DNA from: CAZEGV01 sp964511645
GTDB lineage: Bacteria > Bacteroidota > Bacteroidia > Cytophagales > JAAEPT01
Length of the DNA: 5,258 bases
Reading direction: 5' to 3'
Assembly (NCBI GenBank): GCA_964511645.1
Contig: CAZEGV010000097.1
Coordinates: forward strand, 1-5,258
Below the pieces are notes generated by a model. The model saw only the letters and a list, made by a program, of their open reading frames with translations, did not search any database and was not told where the DNA came from. Of the stretch, positions 1 through 5,258 are shown one piece after another. The position numbers were made by a program, and so were the translations under genes. Position 1 is the stretch's first letter; each line of letters starts with the position of its first letter.

Positions 1-1050
1 ATAGCTAATATTCTATTTTCGATATTTGGGTTTTCTCAACAAGAAGTTCAGGTATCTCAATATATGCTTAATCCATATTTGATAAACCCAGCAGAGGTTG
101 CAATAGCAGATTATTTTGAAACCAATTTATCTTATAGAGCACAATGGGTAGGGATGGAAGGTAATCCAGAGACAATGATTCTGACATCTCAAACCACAGT
201 AGGGAAACCTAGATGGGGCAGGACTCATCCAGGAGATTGGCATGGTTGGCACGGGATAGGTGGAACAGTTATTAAAGATAAAATTGGGGCATATTCTAAT
301 ACTAAAGTTCAAGCATCATATGCTTATAACGTAAAACTTACTCAAGGTGCAAAATATGGATATAACCACAAAGATGGGTTAAGGTTTTCTTTAGGAATAA
401 GTGGTGGGTGGAATCAATACAAAACTGATAAAGAGATTTTAGGGAAAACGAAAAATTCTTCTTTTGGTAACAGGAGTAATATAGCTACGTTGACGGATCC
501 TACTTATGCTAGATTGGCGAAAAATACTGCTGGGGCATTAGATATGACAATTGGAGGGATGTTGTATTTTTCAGAGACTTATTATTTAGGTTTTTCATCT
601 TCTCAGATATTTCAGAGTAAAGTAAAAATGACAGAAGCGAGTACTCTGGCAAGACATTATTTTTTAACAGGGAAAATAAAAATGAAAGTAAACGGTCGTT
701 TATTTATTATACCATCATTTTTATTAAAAGCAGTAAGTGGTGCTCCATTGTCTATTGATTTAGGTACAAGGTTTGATTGGGATGACAAATATTATTTAGG
801 TGTAGCATACCGTCATCAAGATGCAGTTACTGCAATGGTAGGATATCGTTTGAAGATAGGTGAGAAAGTAAAGCACTTTAGAATAGATAAACATCGTTAT
901 ATATTTAGGTTTTATTATTCTTATGATTTAACGATAAGTAGATTGGCTAATAAAAACTTAGTAAATAAAAGTAATGGGTCTCATGAAGTAACAGTAAGCT
1001 TCTTGTTGCCTCCTATGTATCATGAAAGAAATGCAGAAGATACATGGTAA
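1..1050 (+). CDS. PorP/SprF-family type IX secretion outer-membrane protein (5' end missing)
   Basis: This is a member of the PorP/SprF family, predicted outer-membrane beta-barrel proteins linked to the T9SS and gliding. SprF is needed to place the adhesin SprB on the surface, and PorP is part of the Porphyromonas secretion apparatus. The frame is open from base 1, so 349 residues are visible and the start codon lies upstream. The first in-frame ATG, at 64, is not the true start: the residues before it are the end of a signal peptide (hydrophobic ILFSIFGFSQQ), followed by the family's N-terminal motif SQYMLNPYLINPA at window residues 19-31. Further family-like features are GIGGTVIKDKIGAYSN and ASYAYNVKL in the first third, alternating aromatic beta-strands throughout, and GSHEV at residues 326-330 close to the C-terminus, where family members usually have GSHEI. 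The family assignment is firm, but which paralogue this is cannot be told, so no symbol is given. It is followed by 91 bases before the next gene, with no hairpin terminator in between. Its partner may be a gene upstream of the window. Confidence 0.93.
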   Translation: MANILFSIFGFSQQEVQVSQYMLNPYLINPAEVAIADYFETNLSYRAQWVGMEGNPETMILTSQTTVGKPRWGRTHPGDWHGWHGIGGTVIKDKIGAYSNTKVQASYAYNVKLTQGAKYGYNHKDGLRFSLGISGGWNQYKTDKEILGKTKNSSFGNRSNIATLTDPTYARLAKNTAGALDMTIGGMLYFSETYYLGFSSSQIFQSKVKMTEASTLARHYFLTGKIKMKVNGRLFIIPSFLLKAVSGAPLSIDLGTRFDWDDKYYLGVAYRHQDAVTAMVGYRLKIGEKVKHFRIDKHRYIFRFYYSYDLTISRLANKNLVNKSNGSHEVTVSFLLPPMYHERNAEDTW

Positions 1051-1087
1051 TCTATTAATCTAAAAAAATAAGGAACAAGTCTAATAA

Positions 1088-1119
1088 TTTGCAATATATG
1101 TAGAGGTTTTGTATCTTGT
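1088..1119 (+). promoter_or_regulatory. Possible Bacteroidota-type promoter for the Asp-box protein gene
   Basis: A TTTG at 1088-1091 is followed after 20 bases by TATCTTGT at 1112-1119. This resembles the Bacteroidota sigma-factor pattern of TTTG near -33 and TAnnTTTG near -7. The -33 part is exact. The -7 part matches TA and the first two T's but then reads GT instead of TG. Transcription would start roughly 15-20 bases before the ATG at 1142, giving a very short, A-rich leader. In such AT-rich DNA a match this loose can occur by chance. Readthrough from the PorP/SprF-like gene is the alternative, because no terminator is visible between the two genes. Confidence 0.3.
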
Positions 1120-1128
1120 GTTCGAACA
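1119..1128. repeat. 10-bp perfect palindrome upstream of the Asp-box protein gene
   Basis: TGTTCGAACA is a perfect 10-base palindrome that begins at the end of the possible -7 element and ends at a run of nine A's (1128-1136), 13 bases before the ATG at 1142. Its position would suit an operator, but it is short and has no second copy in the window. A chance origin is quite possible. Confidence 0.25.
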
Positions 1129-1141
1129 AAAAAAAACGATT

Positions 1142-3634
1142 ATGAAAAAAACAATAATTGCATTGCCCTTCATATTCTTAGGTGTGTGTCTATTGGCTCA
1201 AAATAGAACCGACTATACTCAAGAAATGATAAATTCGGAAGAATCTTTTGAAAAGGAAGTTCATCCAGATAGACCGTCAAGTTTTAATAATGACTACGAA
1301 GCCTTTATAAGAGCTAAAGCTTGGCGTAGTTCTTCAGTTGATATTTTCACCAATTCATCTGATTTAGACATCGAAGGTATTGGAGGTCGAGTTCGAGCTG
1401 TATTAGTAGATAAAGACAATAACATTGCACTTGTTGCTCCTTCTGGAGGTGGTTTATGGAAGTTTGACCCCGACAATGGTGACCCGTTTGTTCCAGTAGA
1501 TGATTTTGGTTCATTTATGGCAATTTCGGATATCAATCAAGACCCAAACAACAAGCAGCACATCATAATTAGTACAGGAGCAGATTTACACAACATCAAA
1601 GGAAATGGTCTTTTTGAGTCAATGGACGGAGGAAGCACGTTTTCACAAATCACTTCGACGAAACCAAGCGCTAATAGTGACTTCAATTACATTCGTTATG
1701 TGAAATTCTCGCCAAAGACACCAAACACCATTTACATGACCACAGGAGTAAAATACTCTGAAGGAACAGGTAAAGTATATAAATCAACCAATGGTGGTAC
1801 TTCGTGGACTAAAGTGTTAGATGTAACTGGAAGTAATTACGCTGGAATAAAATCACTTGATTTTTTACCAAATAAAGGTGTAATCGTAAGTGTATATGGA
1901 AAAGGCTTGTATTCATCAACTACAGGAAACTCAGGAACATTTTCAATTATCAGTTCTACCCTACCTAATGACAATTCAGGTTCTGCTACAGGTACAGCAT
2001 CAGTTAACGGTAACGTAGTGGCTACTCATGCAGCTAATAGAAATATTGTCTATGCTTTTTTCGCAAAAAGTCAAACAGATAACGCTACTTACAAAAGCAC
2101 CAACGGTGGAGTTTCTTGGACTAAAGTAATTCACCCAAACATCAACAAAACATTAGAAAAATTAGTTGCTTTAAGACAATTGAATACCAATCTAGTACTT
2201 GGTGTTCACCCAACCAACCCAGATATCCTAATTGTGGGAAGTGTATCATGGGGTTACAGTAAAGATGGTGGAGCTACGTGGAAAAAAGGAAACTTAGAAG
2301 TGGATTATCACAGTATTGATTTTGATGAATCTCGTCCTAATATAGCCTACCTTGGTTATGACCAAGGTGTTGGTAAAGTAGATTTCAATAAATCAGACAA
2401 CAGTTGGCAATTTGCACAAGAAATAGGGAAATCAGCAGGATTTAACTCTACTCAAATTTATTATGGTGACTATTACCCAGAAAGTGAAGGTGACGCATTT
2501 TTAAGTGGGCAGCAAGATGGCGGTTCTTTCGCAAGAATAGGCAGCACGCAAAGACGTGTGGTTGTTGGAGATGGGGGCTCAGCTTTCATCAACAAACAAG
2601 ACCCTTCACAAGCATGGGTAAGTACACAAAGGGGACGCTTATACAAAACCACCAATGGACTAGCGCCAAGCCCATCCGATTTCCAAAACGGTGAAATCAC
2701 ATGGATTACTTCTGGAGAATACGATTCTGATTTTATCACTCAATTTCAAGGAAATGACGCCGATGGAAATCAGCTGTACCTAGTAGATGACAAAAATGTA
2801 AGAATGACCAAAGATGGTGGGGCTACTTTTAACAGTATTGCTCCCCATACATTTAGCCAACGTATTAGTGTAGCGGTGGAAGATGCTGTAAATCCCACGG
2901 TTTATACCACAGGAATCTACTGGAGTTGGAATTCAGATTTAATTAGAGTTGGAAATGCAACATCTTCTTCTCCAACGATTAAAACACACGTAAATATATT
3001 AGAGAGTTCTATTGATGATGCTCCAGAGCGAATAACCGTTGACCCAAATGATAAGAACTCCGTTTATATTACTGCAATGTTAGGGACAGCTTATAAATTC
3101 TCCGATTTGAATACAAATACATTTACAAAAACTTCGATTAAAGGAAATATTCCTGATGTAATTTTTAACATTGTTATAGGAGTAAAAAACAAACCTAATT
3201 TGTTAATAGCAGGCACAAATATAGGTGTGTTTTATTCTCAAGACGCAGGTGTTACATGGGTTTTAAGTTCAGTATTTCCTTATACACAAGTCACTCATTT
3301 AAGATTTAGGGATTCGGATCAACGACTTTTTGTATTTACATACGGACGTGGAGCTTGGGCTGCTACTTTAGATATTTTAGCAGGTATGGATAGTCAAAAA
3401 GAAATTAAAATGGTCATTTATCCTAACCCTGCATCTGATTTCATTAAAGTGCAATTAGAAGGGGAAGAGAGTACTATAATTGACCTTGTACTGTATAATG
3501 AAGAAGGAAAAAAAGTGGCTGTTAGCTACCAATCTAATATAATGAATGTTTCTGAATTAGCTAAAGGTGTTTATATCCTACATGCTAAATCAAAAGGTGA
3601 TTTGATTGCTATGCAACAAATTATAATTGATTAA
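1142..3634 (+). CDS. Secreted Asp-box (BNR) repeat beta-propeller protein with T9SS type A sorting domain
   Basis: An 830-residue protein predicted to cross the inner membrane by Sec and the outer membrane by the T9SS. The start at 1142 is chosen because it begins a standard signal peptide: MKKT, a hydrophobic stretch to about residue 18, and cleavage near LLA-Q at 19-20. A TTG at 1109 would only add 11 residues in front of it. After a propeptide-like stretch comes GIGGRVRA (79-86) and SGGGLWKF, the opening pattern of sortilin/glycosyl-hydrolase-74-like propellers. Asp-box repeats of the form S-x-D/N-x-G-x-T/S-W/F are visible near residues 160, 215, 319, 373, 556 and 699, with a degenerate one near 502. 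TYGRGAW (733-739) ends the propeller. Residues 757-830, starting MVIYPNPASDFIKV and ending GVYILHAKS...QQIIID, form a type A (Por secretion tail) sorting domain, normally removed as the protein is attached to surface lipopolysaccharide or released. The substrate is unknown: Asp boxes are structural, and I see no sequence that proves glycosidase activity. No Shine-Dalgarno is present; the leader is A-rich. Confidence 0.9.
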   Translation: MKKTIIALPFIFLGVCLLAQNRTDYTQEMINSEESFEKEVHPDRPSSFNNDYEAFIRAKAWRSSSVDIFTNSSDLDIEGIGGRVRAVLVDKDNNIALVAPSGGGLWKFDPDNGDPFVPVDDFGSFMAISDINQDPNNKQHIIISTGADLHNIKGNGLFESMDGGSTFSQITSTKPSANSDFNYIRYVKFSPKTPNTIYMTTGVKYSEGTGKVYKSTNGGTSWTKVLDVTGSNYAGIKSLDFLPNKGVIVSVYGKGLYSSTTGNSGTFSIISSTLPNDNSGSATGTASVNGNVVATHAANRNIVYAFFAKSQTDNATYKSTNGGVSWTKVIHPNINKTLEKLVALRQLNTNLVLGVHPTNPDILIVGSVSWGYSKDGGATWKKGNLEVDYHSIDFDESRPNIAYLGYDQGVGKVDFNKSDNSWQFAQEIGKSAGFNSTQIYYGDYYPESEGDAFLSGQQDGGSFARIGSTQRRVVVGDGGSAFINKQDPSQAWVSTQRGRLYKTTNGLAPSPSDFQNGEITWITSGEYDSDFITQFQGNDADGNQLYLVDDKNVRMTKDGGATFNSIAPHTFSQRISVAVEDAVNPTVYTTGIYWSWNSDLIRVGNATSSSPTIKTHVNILESSIDDAPERITVDPNDKNSVYITAMLGTAYKFSDLNTNTFTKTSIKGNIPDVIFNIVIGVKNKPNLLIAGTNIGVFYSQDAGVTWVLSSVFPYTQVTHLRFRDSDQRLFVFTYGRGAWAATLDILAGMDSQKEIKMVIYPNPASDFIKVQLEGEESTIIDLVLYNEEGKKVAVSYQSNIMNVSELAKGVYILHAKSKGDLIAMQQIIID

Positions 3635-3640
3635 TTAATA

Positions 3641-3680
3641 ACTAAACAGAAGAAAGGTAAAACCCTTTTTTCTGTTTAGT
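3641..3680 (+). terminator. Hairpin, probable terminator after the Asp-box protein gene
   Basis: The left arm (3641-3657, ACTAAACAGAAGAAAGG) pairs with the right arm (3664-3680, CCTTTTTTCTGTTTAGT) over 17 base pairs including one G-U wobble, with a six-base loop TAAAAC. It begins six bases after the stop codon at 3634, the usual place for an intrinsic terminator. The downstream side is T-rich (TTTAATATATA) but lacks a long clean run of T's; the longest T run is inside the right arm. A role as an mRNA 3'-end stabiliser is the alternative. It ends 15 bases before the next ATG, so it could also affect that gene's leader. Confidence 0.65.
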
Positions 3681-3695
3681 TTAATATATATAGCG

Positions 3696-5258
3696 ATGGA
3701 CTTATTAAGGCTAAAAATATTTTTTGACTCGAATAGATTATTCATCGAAAGGTCTTACAAAGCTACTTTACTTTTCTTATTTTTTTCTATCTCTATTTTA
3801 AATAGTATTGGGCAAGTAGTCATAAATGCACCAGCAATAGATATGGCTCAAAAACTAATGGGACCTAGTATAATTATTACTAATGCTACTCTAGATTGTG
3901 GGACGATTGGTGCTGGCACTTACGTCATCCCTACAGGCACAGGTATCGATGATGGTGTTATTCTATCTGTAGCGGACTTGAATCAAGTTTTTGTGCCAAA
4001 TGCCAGTGGGACTAGTTCTGGTTTGAGTGGAACTGTTAATTCAGTTAATGCTACTACTAGGGATACTGAATTACAATCACTAGTTACAGGGGGGAAAAAT
4101 ATAGAAGAACAATGTGTCTTAGAGTTTGATTTTAGAACAGAATGTGATTCTTTTTCTATAGAATATATTTTCGCATCTGAAGAATATCCAGATTATAGTT
4201 GCACAGCGTATAATGACGTTTTTGGATTTTTCCTTACAGGACCCAATCCAGCTGGAGGCAACTATCTTAACACTAATATAGCCGTAATTCCAGGTACAAA
4301 TACTCCTGTTACTATAAATAATGTAAACAATGGAATACAAGGTGCTCAAGGAAATGGATTTGCTGTTAATCAGTGTATATTAAACGGGGATGCTAGTTAT
4401 GATTCCGCATTATTTGTAGATAATTGGACAGCTCCACTTAACCCTGCTGTACAGATTGAATTTAATGGATTTACAGCACCATTGATAGCACGAAGAAAAG
4501 TTGTTCCTACTCAAACATATCATTTAAAATTAGCCGTAGGAGATGTGGGAGATGCCGCATATGATTCAGGTGTCTTTTTTGCTGAAAACTTAGCTGACTG
4601 CGGTAATTTAATTTCTGTAGTACCAGTTATTACTGATGGTGCGGAAAAATGTCAAGATGCTAGTTTTTATATTACTAGAAATGGCTTTGTTACAGCTAAT
4701 GATACAGTTACGTTGATAATTAGTGGGACAGCTACAGCAGGTCTTGATTACACGCCATTTAATACAGAACTTATATTTACTTCTTCATTAGATTCTATTT
4801 TTATTAAAATTCCTGTTTTGTTTGATAATTTAACAGAAGGAAATGAAACAATTAAAATAGATGTTTATCATAATGGTCTTTTAGCAGGAAGTCTAACGAT
4901 TAATATCAAAGATGATTTTAATGTAATCTTATCACCAGATAGTATTGTTTGCCCAGAATTCTTTACAGATGGAGGGGTAATTACAGCTACTACTACGGGT
5001 AATTTTACAGGAGCATCTATCAATTATGCTTGGGAACATAATGGTACTCTTCTTACAGGTAATAGCTCAAGTTATTCAGTCAAAGATACAGGACAGTATA
5101 TTGTAGCTGTAGATGTAGACGGTTGTATTAATCGTGATACTATACAGATTGACTATCATGATAAATTAATTGTTATAGTTGATCCTGTGTCAGCTTTCTG
5201 TCAAGGTTCATCAGCTCAATTACAAGCATCAGGTGCAGGAACAGGCGGTACTTATGAT
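3696..5258 (+). CDS. Choice-of-anchor L domain surface protein with Calx-beta-like and Ig-like domains (3' end missing)
   Basis: An open frame from the ATG at 3696 runs through the right edge, giving 521 residues and no stop. No other start is available: the frame upstream reaches a TAA at 3639 without an ATG. The N-terminus is a signal peptide with an unusually long polar lead of about 22 residues, a hydrophobic core (ATLLFLFFSISIL) and probable cleavage near NSIGQ at 36-40. Residues about 55-300 match the choice-of-anchor L domain: FSIEYIFASEEYPDY (154-168), NDVFGFFLTGP (173-183), AVIPG, VTINNVN (205-211) and VGDVGDAAYDSGVFF (281-295). Residues about 319-407 look Calx-beta-like (GTATAGLDYTPF at 344-355, then a TEGNET segment). 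Residues about 409-487 form an Ig/PKD-like repeat with paired cysteines C419 and C477 and the pattern YAW...GQYIVAV. A second repeat begins near C502 (FCQGSSAQL). The family is surface-exposed and probably adhesive; members end in varied anchors, in Bacteroidota usually a type A or type B T9SS tail, which would lie beyond the window. The function and ligand cannot be told. Confidence 0.9.
   Translation, partial: MDLLRLKIFFDSNRLFIERSYKATLLFLFFSISILNSIGQVVINAPAIDMAQKLMGPSIIITNATLDCGTIGAGTYVIPTGTGIDDGVILSVADLNQVFVPNASGTSSGLSGTVNSVNATTRDTELQSLVTGGKNIEEQCVLEFDFRTECDSFSIEYIFASEEYPDYSCTAYNDVFGFFLTGPNPAGGNYLNTNIAVIPGTNTPVTINNVNNGIQGAQGNGFAVNQCILNGDASYDSALFVDNWTAPLNPAVQIEFNGFTAPLIARRKVVPTQTYHLKLAVGDVGDAAYDSGVFFAENLADCGNLISVVPVITDGAEKCQDASFYITRNGFVTANDTVTLIISGTATAGLDYTPFNTELIFTSSLDSIFIKIPVLFDNLTEGNETIKIDVYHNGLLAGSLTINIKDDFNVILSPDSIVCPEFFTDGGVITATTTGNFTGASINYAWEHNGTLLTGNSSSYSVKDTGQYIVAVDVDGCINRDTIQIDYHDKLIVIVDPVSAFCQGSSAQLQASGAGTGGTYD

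Noticed and set aside
64..66. ATG at 64 as the start of the PorP/SprF-like gene
   Set aside because: The frame is open to base 1, and the residues before this ATG form the end of a signal peptide plus the start of the family's conserved N-terminal motif, so the true start is upstream of the window.
127..312. Reverse-strand open frame inside the PorP/SprF-like gene
   Set aside because: It is short, cysteine- and proline-rich, and wholly inside a well-supported gene; it resembles no family I know.
1109..1141. TTG at 1109 as start of the Asp-box protein
   Set aside because: It adds eleven residues, partly encoded by the A run, before a complete and typical signal peptide that starts at the ATG at 1142.
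1178..1189. Lipoprotein signal (LGVC at residues 13-16)
   Set aside because: Valine just before the cysteine does not fit a lipobox, which needs Gly, Ala or Ser there, and a better signal peptidase I site follows at LLA-Q. The type A sorting tail also argues for a non-lipoprotein route.
1294..1536. Reverse-strand open frame inside the Asp-box gene
   Set aside because: It lies opposite a conserved coding region and has no signal, domain or leader of its own.
1781..2128. DNA repeat suggested by two copies of KSTNGG-x-SWTKV (at 1781 and 2093)
   Set aside because: The protein similarity reflects the Asp-box motif. The DNA differs at many synonymous positions, so it is not a recent duplication or mobile repeat.
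2473..2739. Reverse-strand open frame inside the Asp-box gene
   Set aside because: It is a shadow of the plus-strand gene, with an unlikely composition and no recognisable motif.
4119..4349. Reverse-strand open frame inside the choice-of-anchor L gene
   Set aside because: It sits exactly opposite the most conserved motifs of that domain, and its Ile/Ser/Cys-rich translation looks like non-coding sequence.
1..5258. Defence system, mobile element, CRISPR array, tRNA or rRNA
   Set aside because: No repeat-spacer pattern, transposase, integrase, nuclease, toxin or RNA-gene-like sequence was seen. Nearly all of the window is coding sequence for T9SS-related surface proteins.

Overview
The window is AT-rich (about one third G+C by eye). 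All three genes lie on the plus strand and all point to a member of the Bacteroidota, most likely a flavobacterium- or cytophaga-like organism. The grounds are three hallmarks of the type IX secretion system (T9SS): a PorP/SprF-type outer-membrane protein, a protein ending in a type A T9SS sorting domain, and a choice-of-anchor L surface protein. Start codons lack a recognisable Shine-Dalgarno sequence and sit behind A/T-rich leaders, as is usual in this phylum. I cannot name the species.

Layout. 1-1050 is the 3' part of a PorP/SprF-family gene whose start codon lies before the window. 1051-1141 is a 91-base AT-rich gap with a weak promoter-like pair, a 10-bp palindrome and a run of nine A's. 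1142-3634 is a complete gene for an 830-residue secreted protein with Asp-box (BNR) repeats and a C-terminal type A sorting domain. 3635-3695 is a 61-base gap holding a 17-bp hairpin that is probably a terminator. 3696-5258 is the 5' part of a large secreted, multidomain choice-of-anchor L protein that is still open at the right edge.

How they may work together (inference). PorP/SprF proteins are outer-membrane partners that help T9SS clients, especially type B clients such as SprB, reach or stay on the cell surface. The other two genes each encode a signal peptide and extracellular beta-rich domains. The window therefore looks like part of a cell-surface or secretome locus. The PorP-like protein may serve a large adhesin upstream of the window, or the choice-of-anchor L protein downstream. 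The hairpin suggests that the last two genes are not simply one transcript.

I found no tRNA, rRNA, CRISPR array, insertion sequence, phage gene or defence system. The genes are recognisable families. The less ordinary points are the pairing of T9SS clients with a PorP paralogue, the domain mix and long N-terminus of the last protein, and some small leader and codon-use details.
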